A stretch of DNA of 64,000 nt from Girardinichthys multiradiatus (taxonomy: Eukaryota > Chordata > Actinopteri > Cyprinodontiformes > Goodeidae), in contig NC_061818.1 of the NCBI RefSeq assembly GCF_021462225.1, forward strand, positions 14,419,276 to 14,483,275. The letters are read 5' to 3'. The translations under genes and the position numbers were made by a program. Positions 11,501 to 23,900 of this stretch are shown one piece after another. The notes beneath the pieces are model-generated. The model searched no databases. It worked only from the letters and a program-made list of their open reading frames with translations, and was not told the origin of the DNA. The first letter of the stretch is position 1, and every line of letters begins with the position of its first letter.

Positions 11501-14500
11501 TCTTAGAAAGGGCACAACTTGGTTTGCACGTGCAAAAATGGTTGTCGCAGCTGTTCAAGAAACCATTAACACACACTGGTCCACAAATTGTTGGCATTCT
11601 CTTGTTCCACAGAATGGAGTTCGCTTTGAGGTGAGACGTTACGATGCTGCAGAATACGCCGCCATCTCCTCTGAAGGAAGAACCTATGATCAAGTAATTG
11701 GGGAGCTGGTGCGGAAGCTGCTGACGTACATTGGTGGAAACAATGAGCAAGGTTCAATGGAGAAACACAAAAACCAGCCAATCCACAATTCAAATTTACT
11801 AAACATCAATGTATCTTGTTCAAAAAGTAGTATATTTACAAAAGCAATGTGCCCAAAAACAGAATTTTACATTTAAACTTGAGAAATTTTGCTCAAAAGA
11901 GATTAAGTTACATGTATTTTAAATCTACTTCCTTACATTTCACATTTAAAGGTGAGGCCATGGGGATAGCATTTCCCATCATCATCACAGTATACCCACG
12001 GAATGATGGCGTTTTCTCCCGACGTTTGGTAGTGGGCATCCAGATCCCCATCGCCTACCAGCAAGACCCCCCAGCTCCCACTGACAGTGCTATCAGGATT
12101 GAGGAGCGGCCTGGCATGACTGTATATGCTCTGTATGTTCCAGTTAAATCGGTTTTAAATCTAATATGTACTCAACATTATATTTGGTGACACAATGTGC
12201 CTTAAGAAAGAGTTTAGAATTCAAAATGTTCTGTTTGAAAAGGTTTGCAAGACATTTTGTTCACATATAAAATTGCATGTTTGATGCTTTTTTTATTACT
12301 TAAAGCTTGTAAAAGTGGATTAAGAGACCTCAGTCCATAATACAAGAGTTTAAACGTGATGTGTAGTCTATTTATTATTGAAAGTGATCCAATATTGGGT
12401 ATCAGTAAATAAAGAAAGTGAAGGAATCTGCAGGATAATTAATTTAGGTTGAGGTGAACTATCCTCCAAGCATCTCTTTTTTAAAGCCTTCCATGTATTA
12501 TTTTAAGACACAGTGGACATGACAGAAAATCTGAACTTGGAGACCATAAAACCTGCATATTGTTCACAGACAGAAATAATTCAGACTAATTGTACTCTTT
12601 AAGACTGGATGCCAAACAAAACATTTTAAGAGCAATACATCTAAAAGTCTGTCAGGTCACATGAGTTAAAAAACCATGGATTCCCTTTTTAAACATCTGA
12701 TTTTTTCTGTTGCACCAATGTACAGGAGCTCATCATCTGCCAAACAATAATCAGCAGCAATGTCTTTGATAGAGCTGAACTATCCAATGTTCAGTATACT
12801 GGTGCTGAAACAAATCAGTCAGACAACTGCCTGGAAGATGTTTTGTGGATATATGAAACCGAACAGAAGCTTTTGGACTCAATTAAACAGTCAGATGCTT
12901 ATGGAGGACAAGGCACTGCTACAAAAATTATGACTTCTAATAAATAGCATGGTGATGGTAGACTCGTGGTATGGGCCTCCCCTGTTGTATATATGACCCA
13001 TTAAGAGTAACTGTTATTATTTGGACAATTTAATTCTATTTTAGATCAGTGAGTTCTAAAAGGAGAACTAGATTTGAGTTTAGGAGGACTGTAGTAACAA
13101 TGTGGAAGTCTCATGCTACGGACCTTCCCAGGTCTATTAAAGTCTGTTGTTTTGCCATTATTGGCTGGAGAAAGAATACAACTTCACATCTGTGAATTCT
13201 GAAAAGGGCCCTGCATCAGTATACCTTTCTGGAAACAAATAATTGAAAAAACAAATGTGATACTCATTGCACAGGTATTTTCCTGTTGCATTAAAGCCAG
13301 TTGCCTTTACTCATTGGGCAATGAATTTAATTGTAGATCAGTGAAAAATGAACAACTGTTAGATCAGTGAATTTTGAAAGGAAATGTCAGAATACCTGTC
13401 TGAAAAATGAGCTGTAGAATGAATGTATATATCATTCAGTGTAACATTTGAACTATTTTAATGGTTAATACCACTTACTACAGGGCTTGGACAATGAAAC
13501 TGAAACACCTGGTTTTAGACCACAATAATTTATTAGTATGGTGTAGGGCCTCCTTTTGCGGCCAATACAGCATCAATTCGTCTTGGGAATGACATATATA
13601 AGTCCTGCACAGTGGTCAGAGGGATTTTAAGCCATTCTTCTTGCAGGATAGTGGGCAGGTCACTACGTGATACTGGTGGAGGAAAACGTTTCCTGACTCA
13701 CTCCTCCAAAACACCCCAAAGTGGCTCAATAATATTTAGATCTGGTGACTGTGCAGGCCATGGGAGATGTTCAACTTCACTTTCATGTTCATCAAACCAA
13801 TCTTTCACCAGTCTTGCTGTGTGTATTGGTGCATTGTCATCCTGATACACGGCACCGCCTTCAGGATACAATGTTTGAACCATTGGATGCACATGGTCCT
13901 CAAGAATAGTTCGGTAGTCCTTGGCAGTGACGCGCCCATCTAGCACAAGTATTGGGCCAAGGGAATGCCATGATATGGCAGCACAAACCATCACTGATCC
14001 ACCCCCATGCTTCACTCTGGGCATGCAACAGTCTGGGTGGTGCGCTTCTTTGGGGCTTCTCCACACCGTACACCGATACATCACAAAGACTTCCTGTCTT
14101 GGTCACAGATGCGCCAGCAAGACGTGCACCAACAATTTGTCCTCTTTTGAACTCTGGTATGTCACCCATAATGTTGTGTGCATTTCAATAATTTGAGCAA
14201 AACTGTGCTCTTACCCTGCTAATTGAACCTTCACACTCTGCTCTTACTGGTGCAATGTGCAATTAATGAAGACTGGCTACCAGGCTGGTCCAATTTAGCC
14301 ATGAAACCTCCCACACTAAAATGACACGTGTTTCAGTTTCATTGTCCAACCCCTGTATATATTTCCTTTTGAAATTTGTGAAATCTAGCTGCTTCTTTCT
14401 TGAAATATTAAGCCAATAGACTTTTCCTTCATTACGGTGTAGTCAGCTAGATGCTCTCCTTTGGATCAGTGTGCCGATGGTGCTTGTGAAAAAGGTTTGT

Positions 14501-15314
14501 GCTTTGTTCAGCTGGCTTTCAAATATTCTTTTTTAGCTCTTTATTCTTCCCCAATTATGTTTTTTTTTTTTTTACCAAAACGGTGGTTTGAAATAATCTA
14601 AACGATAAATAATATGATGGCTGCTTTTTGCACTTTATATTTGGAGTTGATGCTATGATGCAGCCTTGCAGAATTATGGGTCACTCTTACAGACAGAAAA
14701 CCCCACGTCCACAAGTCTCTCAACCAAAATGCTTAAGGAGAATAAAGTGAATGTTTGGAAAGGGCCATGTCAAAGTCCTGACCCGAATCTAAAAGAGATT
14801 ATGTGGAAGGATGTGAAGTGAGCAGTTCAACCGAGGAAACCCACCAATACCCCAGAGTCAAAGCTGTTCTGTACAGTGAAGTGGACTGAAATACCTCCCA
14901 GCTCATGTTCAAGACTGATTACAGTTACAGCAACAATGAAGCTGCGGTCATAACCTGCTTGGTAAAACTGGATCATTTTCCTATTAAACTATATACCATA
15001 TACATTTACCTCAGACTTGTTTCATTTTGTGGGTCACTAATGAATCTAGATTATTTCGAGAAATTCAAAAAAATTTTATTACCACTTTTATAAAAGACTA
15101 GAACTTGAAATTTCCCATTTCTTTTTTGTGTTTCAGACAGTTTGGTGGCTTTGCAGGGGAGAGCGAGTATCGGGCTGAGGCGTCCCGCCTGACGCGCACC
15201 TTGGGCAAGACAACCCCCTTTCAGCGCAAGCAGTACTTCTGCTGCAGCTATGACCCACCACTAAAGCCTTATGGGCGTAGAAATGAAGTTTGGTTTCTAC
15301 AGGAGGACCCGTGA
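5556..15314 (+). CDS. hebp1: Heme-binding protein 1 (SOUL family), 4 coding exons
   Basis: Coding exons are 5556-5633, 11613-11751, 11952-12132 and 15137-15314, totalling 576 nt (191 aa; human HEBP1 is 189 aa). Phases agree across every junction and boundaries are GT/AG. The N-terminus MFGMIRNSLFG matches the HEBP1 leader that yields the F2L formyl-peptide-receptor ligand in mammals. Conserved SOUL-fold stretches include GVRFEVRRYDAAEYA (exon 2), QQDPPAPTDSAIRIEERPG (exon 3) and YDPPLKPYGRRNEVW (exon 4). The family binds heme and tetrapyrroles in the cytosol. The exon 2 donor (AAG|GTTCAA) is weak but the frame demands it. Intron 1 (6 kb) and intron 3 (3 kb) are filled with mobile elements. 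Candidate polyadenylation signals lie at 15595-15600 and 15942-15947. The gene is convergent with wbp2nl. Confidence 0.95.
5900..6560 (+). mobile_element. Two fragmentary Tc1-like relics in hebp1 intron 1
   Basis: The first fragment (about 6030-6250) carries a degraded 'HGSIML' segment near 6045-6065 and the 'FRAIL.KN' region near 6113-6140. A typical Tc1 3'-end segment (ccttccacttcacaattatg) follows at 6422-6441. A second hallmark segment (catggtggtggcagcatcat) sits at 6491-6510, so at least two insertions are present. None is coding. Confidence 0.55.
6780..7440 (-). mobile_element. Degenerate Tc1-like relic (minus orientation)
   Basis: The segment near 7008-7030 (ccactgccatgcttgacaga) and the one near 7085-7115 (ggccaaatagctcaatcttt) resemble, on the minus strand, the GGGS-type and D-motif regions of Tc1-like transposases. 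Decay is heavy and boundaries are estimates. Confidence 0.4.
7780..7798. repeat. (AC)n microsatellite
   Basis: About nine uninterrupted AC units lie within hebp1 intron 1. Confidence 0.9.
7960..9690. other. hebp1 intron 1 stretch without recognisable gene
   Basis: Apart from the microsatellite at 8492-8550 nothing was recognised. Open frames here are short and lack family resemblance. Confidence 0.4.
8492..8550. repeat. Compound (GA)n(GT)n microsatellite
   Basis: About ten GA units run directly into about twenty GT units, with one GC interruption at the end. Likely polymorphic in length. Confidence 0.95.
9690..10235 (-). mobile_element. Degenerate Tc1-like relic (minus orientation)
   Basis: On the minus strand the hallmark 'HGGGSIML' region reads from catgatgctgccaccaccat at 9869-9888. 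The 'YRAI.EENL' region reads from 9775-9830. A degraded 3' end with caaatacacatc lies near 10240. No intact frame remains. Confidence 0.6.
10315..10683 (-). repeat. tRNA-headed SINE (370-bp type), copy 1
   Basis: Read on the minus strand, the element starts with a tRNA-like head: A box (tggtgcagttggtagcactg) and B box (gggttcgattccc, 10618-10630 on the opposite strand). A long conserved body follows, containing a gtttgcatgttctcc core and a tail rich in ATGA/CATT repeats (10316-10335). Two further copies lie at 26811-27173 and 48765-49112 in the same orientation, all within introns. Confidence 0.8.
10700..10866 (-). repeat. tRNA-derived SINE, copy 2
   Basis: Same family as 1590-1770. It shares the gacaggaaatgggggcggag body and a B box (opposite-strand ctgggactcaaacctggga, 10781-10799). 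It abuts the 370-bp-type SINE on its left and a MITE on its right, forming a three-element cluster in hebp1 intron 1. Confidence 0.7.
10893..11420. mobile_element. MITE-like Tc1/mariner derivative with long terminal inverted repeats
   Basis: The left arm starts after a TA with cgctaccggtcaaaagtttt, an end common in teleost Tc1-like elements. The right arm (about 11330-11418) is its imperfect inverted copy over roughly 90 bp; compare tatgactatttacattgta on the left with tacaatgtaaatagtcata on the right. There is no transposase frame inside, so this is an internally deleted, non-autonomous copy. The extreme right terminus is eroded. Confidence 0.65.
12720..13470. other. hebp1 intron 3: decayed sequence with recurring short motif
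   Basis: No gene seen. The motif tagatcagtga recurs at about 13043, 13334 and 13363, with related copies near 13190. This suggests an old duplicated or transposon-derived stretch that I could not classify. Confidence 0.3.
13481..14355 (-). mobile_element. Tc1-like transposon, internally deleted, clean ends
   Basis: The element is 875 bp and flanked by TA on both sides (13479-13480, 14356-14357). Terminal inverted repeats of about 31 bp begin cagggcttggacaatgaaac on the left and cagggg ttggacaatg on the right (minus strand); 29 of 31 bases agree by eye. On the minus strand a transposase N-terminus (MGDIPEFKRGQIVGARLAGA, from 14169) is followed after a large deletion by the catalytic C-terminal half (14084-13698), with YQDDNAPIHTARL and SPDLNIIEPLW motifs. 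An in-frame TGA after WGVLEE ends it. A different Tc1 subfamily from the five-copy family below. Confidence 0.85.
14650..14960 (+). mobile_element. Tc1-like 3'-region relic
   Basis: The segment gggccatgtcaaagtcctga (14761-14780), followed by acccgaatct, corresponds to the 'W P..S P D L N' region of Tc1 transposases. Downstream motifs are degraded. Located in hebp1 intron 3. Confidence 0.5.
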
Positions 15315-16079
15315 ATGGCCAATCAGTCACATCTGATGCTTAATCCTCTAAAACAATCTACACCATTGTTAGGTTCAAATTAAACATACTTAACATTTAA
15401 AAACAAACTAGAATTAATCTTAAGAATGACCAAAATTTAGGAAAGAAGCAATCATATGAAACTAAATTAGCTTCCACTTGTCGTGAAACAGTGTAAATAA
15501 TTTATTTTATGGAGAATTATATTTGTCTTTGAACCTAATAAGTCCCTGTAGAGTTGAAATGCCAATGAGCTACAATTTGCACAGCTTCAGTTTAAATAAA
15601 CAGTGACAACTACAGAGAAACGTGAAGACCTAACGTGGAAAATGGCTGCAAAAGGAAACCTTTCTGATTAAAATACAGTGAAGTTTAACCATAAAGTGGA
15701 ATATGGCTTTATAAATGAGCTGTAAGGGGACTTTTGCTTGTTTGGGCTACGACTACACATACTTTGTTATATGTTCATCTAGAAAGCATCTGTATGTTCA
15801 GTAAGGACTTTTTGTTTTACTGCATGAGATATTACAATTTTGATTTCATTAAACTCTACGGAGTGTTTTGTGATCCGTCTGTCCACGTAAGGGTTTTGTG
15901 CATAGAGTGAATTTTTTTAAGGCTTGAGTGTTTCTATGCATAATAAAATACATTATTCAGTTATAGTCTGCATTTCCTGGTTTTGGTCTTTTCATTTGTG
16001 CATCACAAATTCAGTCAGATTTTTCTCGCACCATTGAAAAATGGAACACTCACAAACATCTAAACCCTTCTGAACGTTA

Positions 16080-16640
16080 AAGCTGCACACAGTGGCTTGC
16101 AGAAGTATTCCTAACCCTGGATTTAGGGAAGAGCGGTGAGAAGAAAAGTCCCATTTGCAGTTTGTCCCCAGTCATATAGGGGACACAGCAAACATGAAGC
16201 AGCAACATTTTACTTTTAGGCCTATATGCAAACGCTATGCGTGGAGAAAAACCAACAATGCACAAGCCCCAGGGCACACTATCACCACCATTAAACAAGG
16301 TGGTGGTTCCATTATGCTGTGGGGATGCTGGAAGAAAATCTGTTAGAGACTGCAAGCGACTTGAAACACAAAACATACAGCCAGAGCAAGAGTAGTTTCA
16401 ATCAAAGGATATTCATGTGTTTGTTTCAGACCTCAATGCAACTGAAAATCTGTGAAATGTGATGTTCACAGGTTCTCGCCATCCAATCTGACTGAGATTG
16501 GGTGATTTAGCAAAGAAAGCGCAAAAAAAAAAACCTACTGTAAATGTCTGAAGCTGGTACTTGTAGAGTCACACCTAGAAGACTTGCAGCAGTAATCGCA
16601 GCTAAAGTTGGTTCAACAAATGTTGACTTGGGCGCTGAAT
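16080..16640 (+). mobile_element. Degenerate Tc1-like relic between hebp1 and wbp2nl
   Basis: The left end resembles cagtggcttgcagaagtatt (16089-16108), a typical Tc1-like terminus. A '[11 protein letters not shown]' hallmark reads at about 16300-16330, followed by 'DLNATENL' remnants near 16430-16455. Frames are interrupted. Confidence 0.6.
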
Positions 16641-16649
16641 CGTCATTTT

Positions 16650-17760
16650 CCTTTCACTTCTCAACTAGACACTAATTTGTTTTGCATTTCCCATAAAAGC
16701 TCAATAAAATAGTTTATTTTTTATTTTAAGAAGATAAAATGCAAAAAGGTCTTTCTTGAGTGTGTGGCAGTGGCCAACTAGCCAATAATTGAAACACAAC
16801 AACCCGAAGGTAGAACAGCATACTAAATTAATATTAAAAAAATTTTACAATTTTGGAAGATGTTCAAAAACATAAAACACTGAAATATAAGCTTTAATAA
16901 ATGATTAATTTATTAGATTTTATTTCAAACTAAATTTAGCAGAAAGAAAAAGAACTTCAAAAGGTATTAAAATACAGACATTAGATTAAATCAGGTGAAG
17001 CATCTACCTACTATATCTGTGCGCAAATAATCCATCAAACAAATTGTAACTGTTGCACATTAAGGGAGACACAGCCTGTTTCAACCACAACACTCTTAAT
17101 CTGCAACCAATGCTTTGCATTCAGAGGAATCAACAGCAATAAAGCACTCATGAGCCTTGAATAAATCAATGTGGCTCAGTAACCCCACACTAGTTTAATT
17201 AGAGAAGGAGAGAAGTTCTGGTGTTGATCACAGAGATTGCACCTACATGTATCACAAGAAATCTTTCTGAATCCTCCTTACCCCCAAACATTGCACTACT
17301 TACTTTTAACTTAAACCATCTAAGAGAAATTATCAGGAAAAATAGCATAAATGAATGATGCTATATAAAATATAATGTGAAGCAGTACAAGGAAACATTC
17401 CTGATAGCTGAAGTAAAGTTGTTTATATTTACCTACATATTAATAAACACAAAAAACTAATAGGAAAAATAATACAGTATTTGCTATGATGCTGTGGAGA
17501 AACGGGGTTTTAGTGGAGAAGTTTCCCTCGGTACAACAATCACATAGCCAGAAAACGTTTTGTTAAAAATATAGTTTTCTTCCTTTAAATTTATGGATGG
17601 ATAGTTTTGGTGTTAGAGAATTAGATAGAAAATAATAAATTTTCATGCTCAGAATGTAAGTGAGTTAATATTGTTGGTTTTAACTGGCACCATGTCAAAG
17701 ACACAGTTATGTTCTAACCTGTTCTTGTGCCCAAAATATCACTGATTGTACATTAAAGCA
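16650..17760. other. AT-rich intergenic stretch, no gene seen
   Basis: This separates the convergent hebp1 and wbp2nl 3' ends. No open frame of note and no repeat that I recognise. Confidence 0.4.
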
Positions 17761-17800
17761 TTACTGACATCCTTGAGCTCTGTGCCAACAGCCTTCACTT

Positions 17801-17806
17801 TTTATT
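17801..17806 (-). terminator. Candidate polyadenylation signal of wbp2nl
   Basis: AATAAA on the minus strand, about 100 nt downstream of the stop codon at 17903-17905. Confidence 0.5.
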
Positions 17807-17902
17807 AAACCTAGCAGTTTTCCATCAACATTACTTGCTTTGGAGTCTAATTTGGAAAACATGGGAAGCAAGAGGAGTGCCACAGAGGTGATGGTTCGAG
17901 TC

Positions 17903-20900
17903 TCAGTCTTTCTTTTTGTCAGGGGAGTTAGGATAAGGTGCATATGGTGGAGGCCGCTCCTGTAGTGGAAATAAAACACTGTTTTGAGTGCCATCTTTAA
18001 AAGGACAGCTGACACGCCACACAAAGACATGGCATGGAAGCTTACCGCAGGCATGTAGACGCTGTGCGGATTGCTGGGATTATAATACGCGCTGCCTGCT
18101 GCTTCAGCCGCCTTTGAGTTGCCTGTGCATAAAACGAAATGTGGCAAAGACAAGAAGATTAATTCTGACAGTCATGAATGCAGAACGTACTTAGGGTACA
18201 GACGCTACAGCTCAAACCACTATGCAAGGAGCGCACGGTTAGTCATGTGAATCCTAAATGACAGCTTCAGAAATCCTCCTGACAGAATCAACTGTCACTG
18301 CCCAAGGAGCAACACGGGAAACATCCAACTGAACATCCACCGAAAACAAAGACATGTCACACTGGAACAATGTATTCTCACATCTAAACGGGAGGATTGT
18401 TTAACCTTTGTAATTATGATGTTCAATACATGAGACAGTAGGAGACCCCACTCCCTTTTATGTTTTTTTTTTTAAGTGCCGTATTTCAAAGTGATTCATC
18501 TTGAAAAAGATATATCAGATCTGACGGGTGCAGTGACACAGAGGAGAACAAGGAGAGAGACTCAGAGAGAGAGAGGAACAGACCTGCAGGAGGCGGGGGA
18601 GCGGTCCAGTTCTGAGGAGGTGGAGTCCAATTCTGGGGTGGCCCGGGATAAGGAGGGGGTGGGGCCATGTAGTCAAATCCAGATGGGTACATGCCTGGAA
18701 AGGAAAAAACAAGATATGTACAATTTTGAGACACAATATAAAGCGAACTGTCAAAGTACTAATACCAACTGGAATACAAACGCTCGGCACACTATTACGT
18801 TTTTAAAAACCATTTAAAAAACATGTATCATCCTCACTCACCTTCACAATTATGTGCTACTTTACACTGGTCTATCACATAAAATCCCAATAAAATCCAT
18901 TCAAGTTTGTTGTTGTAACGTCACAAAACATGAAAAATTTCAAGGAGTATGAAAAACATTTTGCCAAACTAACTACTGTACTGTAAATACTGTAAAATTA
19001 CATTAATACATTTTAAGCATAAAACATTTAGAGACATCTTAATCTATCCATACAATAATTATGCAATTTGAAAATAGAAGAAAAAGTCATTCTGGCTGAA
19101 ATCTGTACCTGCTGCTGCTGTTGGATAGGGGTACCCCATATTGCCAGAAGCAGTAGGAGGAGGGGGACCTTGGTAGAATCCGTTCTGCTGGGGAGGGGGT
19201 GCGTAGGGATAGCCGTTAGAGGCAGATGGAGGTGGACCATACCCGTTCACCATGCCGGGTGAAGGGTAACCATAAGCAGGAGCACCGTTCTGGGCCGGAG
19301 CAGCACGAGATGCTGAAACACAAAGGAGAACAAGGTCTATTACCACATACATAGTGGACCTATTTCACTAAGCTCACTTTTTAAACTTTTTCATTTAAAG
19401 GTAAAATATATGGTGTGTACTCATTTTTTATGAGTTTTATATCATCCATTGTGGCGAACAATAACTAAAACCATATGAATACAAACCATTTGTGGCCAGT
19501 TTGAAGAGATGCTGTCCCACCTCAATGGCTCCTCCACTGGGAAATGACATCTTGAAATGAGCCTGACCTTCCCAGCCACCTGAACAAACAGTCCATTTCA
19601 ATTAGACAATGGGATTCCTCATCTTCTCTAAATTACAATGCTAACCCTATTCATCTTTTGGTTTCGGATCAGCTAACAAGAGAAAAAGATGGACACCTAC
19701 CACCTGCCTCAGCCGACACAGTGCCTTTTATGTAGTTGGCTCCAAACACTGGCTGCTCAATGCTGCAGCCCTTCATCAGATAATAGGGGAAGACGGCTGA
19801 GCCTAAGCAGTCCTTGTTGTTACTGGACACGAACACCAACTGAGAAGGTGAAGGGGAAAACAATAACAAAAGAACAACATTGTGTGAGAAGCATGAAGAT
19901 CACAGCAACATCCAAAGCATGCTAGTTGTACAAAACTGAGTTACCCTGTAGGGTGTAAGATAAATTGTGCCTTTCTTGGTCCCCTTGAGCAGATCAGTCT
20001 TGCAGGTGACATCAGTGAATGACAGCTCCACATTCTTACATTGTCTTAAGACACTGAAAAGGCAAAGCAAGGTGAGTTTATTTATATAGCACATTTTGGT
20101 AGCAAAGTGCTGTACATTAAAAAAAGAAAAACAAACATAATAGGAAATGTACATTGCAGTGGCATAATGGTAATTAAATAATTAAAGAGAATAACAAATG
20201 AATTATTAAAAAGATGATAATAAAAAAAATAATAAAATTAAAGCTGCAAGCAGCGTTGAAGGCCCTCAGCGTAACTCGGCCTGTGCAGCGACCGCGGGAG
20301 CCTGGCATCGCCAGCTGCATACCACTAACCGCCGCTCAATTCCAAATGTTGCGTCTAGGTGGCGCTGTGAGCGTCATGTCAAATGATCTTCGGTCATACA
20401 GAATTCTGGTCTGGCGAGAAGCATTCAAAATTTTGAGTAAATCGGACCTTCCAGATGGAAGCTGCACACACGTTTGTTTGTGGGCAGGGCTAAAACGACA
20501 TAATAGATTGACAGTGTCCACATGACCATCATTAACTGATGATCATGTATACTACATTTCAAGTGGATCTGATGATGTATGAGGGAGATATAGCCCTTGA
20601 AGTTTCCAAGGGTCGCTGTTGATCCAAATGTAAATGTAATCCAATAGAGGTGTTTGGGGGCTGACAAAGGTCAACCATATTCAGTTTGGAGTAAATTCAT
20701 GTTGATTAGGTGTAGAACATCCAAAATTGACTCTCTAAAGGAAAACGTGACACTTCCTGTTCTCAGGGGGCGGGGCTTCGATGATGTCAGCATCTGATCA
20801 GTGAATATTGTTCAGGCCTAGAGGCAGATCAATCTTATAAGGTTTCAGGTCTCTGTGACTTTCCTTGTAGGAGCTATATAAATTTTGTCTTTTGTGGTGA

Positions 20901-23900
20901 GAAGTCAGATTTTGAGGCTTAGCCACGCCCACATAATTTCATGTATGAAAAAGCTTTTGATAACTTTTGATCCCCAGTGCCTTAAGAGTATACTGAGTGA
21001 TTTTCGCGTCTCCAAGTCAAAAGCTGTAGGAGGAGTTCGCTCAGATGTGCAGGCTAGAAACGCCCAAAACAGGGTCAAAATGGCAACTTCAATCCAAAAT
21101 GGCCGACTTCCAGCTGGTTTTGGACCAATGCTCCAATAGAGTTTTTTTGTAGGTCCTGACAAGTTACATATGTGTACCAAATTTCAGATTCCTTGGACAA
21201 AGCACGGCTTGGGGTTGATTTTGTTAAATTTTCTAGGGGCGCTGTGGACGAATTAGGCCACACCCACCAAATATGTCATCAGATCTCTGTTGGGGACTGG
21301 ATAAGGATCAATCACATTGAATTTGGTGCAGATCAGGTGATGTATGTGGAAATTAAAGCCAAAAGTATGGCCATGGCGTGACGTCCAACTTCGCCGCGCA
21401 ATCACGGCCATGGCCTTTTATGAAACGTTACTGTGCTTCAAACGAAGTTAGACCCACTAGTTATCTGTCTTCTGACACACTTTCAAGTTGATTGGGTCAA
21501 GAGGGTCAGAGAGGCACCTTTCCAATAGAAAAGTTACTTCCTGTTCTCAGGGGGCGTGGCTTTGGTGATGTCAGCATATGACCCCATAGGATCGTCGGGA
21601 ACCTGCAGGTCCTCCTTCATGCCAACTTTGGTGAGATTTTGGGTTTATTTGGGAAAGTTTTTGCAATTTTTCAATTTCGGCGCGAACGGCAAGTTCGTGC
21701 CCCGGCCACGCCCCCTAAACAAGGCCGAAAACTCAAGATTTTGATAACTTTTAATCCCCCATGCCATAACTGCATATTGGCAAAATATGAAACAGATAGC
21801 TAAAAATCCCTAGGAGGAGTGCGTTAAAGTTCGAGGTGAGTAAAAGTGAAAAACGGCCAAAAATTGGCCTTTGACCCAAAATGGCCGACTTCCTGTGTGT
21901 TTTAGGGCATAACCTCAAGAGACTTTTTTTCTTGGTTTGAGGAGCTTTACGCGTGTGCCAAATTTCAGATCTGTACGACTCACAGTTCGGCCTATCTCAC
22001 GTTTGGGGGCGTGGCTAAGAGGTTTGGTCACGCCCACTGACGGCAACATTGAAGAACCAAAATTTCACGCGGGGGACAATTTTGGGTAAAATTATATGCG
22101 TTTTGGTCCATGGCAAAGGCCCCAAATTGCCCCCCCAAAAGTCCCCGGAATAATAAGAATTCTTGCAATTACAATAGACCCTCACAGTTTTCCTGCTCGG
22201 TCCCAATAAAATAAAACACTAATGATAAAATGATTGACAAGAAAATGAAAGGAAAGTTGGACAGAAAACGTAACCAATAATGTTTAGATGGCACAGTCAA
22301 AGGCCACTCTAAACAAATAAGTTTTTAATCTTGATTTAAAGCAACTTAGGGTTTCGGCGTTTTTACAGTTTTCCGGGAGTTTATTCCAGATTAGTGGAGC
22401 ATAAGAACTAAAAGGTGCTTCTCCATGTCTGGTTCTGGGTATGCAGAGTAGATTTGAGCGAGGTGATGTGCTCTACAGGTGCCGCATTCCCCAGGTCAAG
22501 CCACTTTTGAACCAGAAACAGCGGCAGAAGCGCCTGACCTGGGCTACAGAGAAGCAGCACTGGACTGTTGCTCAGTGGTCCAAAGTACTTTTTTCGGATG
22601 AAAGCAAATTCTGCATGTCATTCGGAAATCAAGGTGCCAGAGTCTGGAGGAAGACTGGAGAGAAGGAAATGCCAGAGGTCCAGTGTCAAGTACCCACAGT
22701 CAGTGATGGTCTGGGGTGCCGTGTCAGCTGCTGGTGTTGGTCCACTGTGTTTCATCAAGGGCAGGGTCAATGCAGCTAGCTATCAGGAGATTTTGGAGCA
22801 CTTCATGCTTCCATCTGCTGAAAAGCTTTATGGAGATGAAGATTTCCTTTTTCAGCACGACCTGGCACCTGCTCAGAGTGCCAAAACCACTGGTAAATGG
22901 TTTACTGACCATGGTATCACTGTGCTCAATTGGCCTGCCAACTCTCCTGACCTGAACCCCATAGAGAATCTGTGGGATATTGTGAAGAGAACGTTGAGAG
23001 ACTCAAGACCCAACACTCTGGATGAGCTAAAGGCCGCTATCGAAGCATCCTGGGCCTCCATAAGACCTCAGCAGTGCCACAGGCTGATTGCCTCCATGCC
23101 ACGCCGCATTGAAGCAGTCATTTCTGCAAAAGGATTCCCGACCACGTATTGAGTGCATAACTGTACATGATTATTTGAAGGTTGACGTTTTTTGTATTAA
23201 AAACACTTTTCTTTATTGGTCGGATGAAATATGCTAATTTTGTGAGATAGGAATTTTGGGTTTTCATGAGCTGTATGCCACAATCATCCGTATTAAGACA
23301 ATAAAAGACCTGAAATATTTCAGTTAGTGTGCAATGAATCTAAAATATATGAATGTTAAATTTTCATTGTTACATTATGGAAAATAATGAACTTTATCAC
23401 AATATGCTAATATTTTGAGAAGGACCTGTATATGACAATCTGAAAACTGTGCATGCACACAGCTCTGGCTGCATGTTTAGGTTCATTATCCGGCTGGAAG
23501 GTAAACCTCCATCTCAGTCTTGACTCGTTCGTAGCTTCAAACAGGTTTTCTTCCAGGATTGCCCTGTATTTAGTTCTGTCCATCTTATCTCCAGCCATCC
23601 TCTCCCTAATAATGTTTAGATGGCGCAGTCAAAGGCCACTCTAAACAAATAAGTTTTTAATCTTGATTTAAAGCAACTTTCGGGGTTTCGGCGCTTTTAC
23701 AGTTTTCTGGGAGGTTATTCCAGATTAGTGGAGCATAAGAACTAAAAGGTGCTTCTCCATGTCTGGTTCTGGGTATGCAGAGTAGATTTGAGCGAGATGA
23801 CCTGAGAGGTCTGGGTGGTTGATACACTGACAACAAGTCTGTAATGTATTTTGGTGCTAAGCCATTCAGTGATTTATAGACTAACAGAAGTATTTTAAAC

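Noticed and set aside
18486..18734. Pro-rich frame at wbp2nl exon 6 extending past the exon as a longer protein
   Set aside because: The part after 18584 is intron; a GT donor at 18583-18582 and the phase of the next exon limit the exon to 18584-18694.
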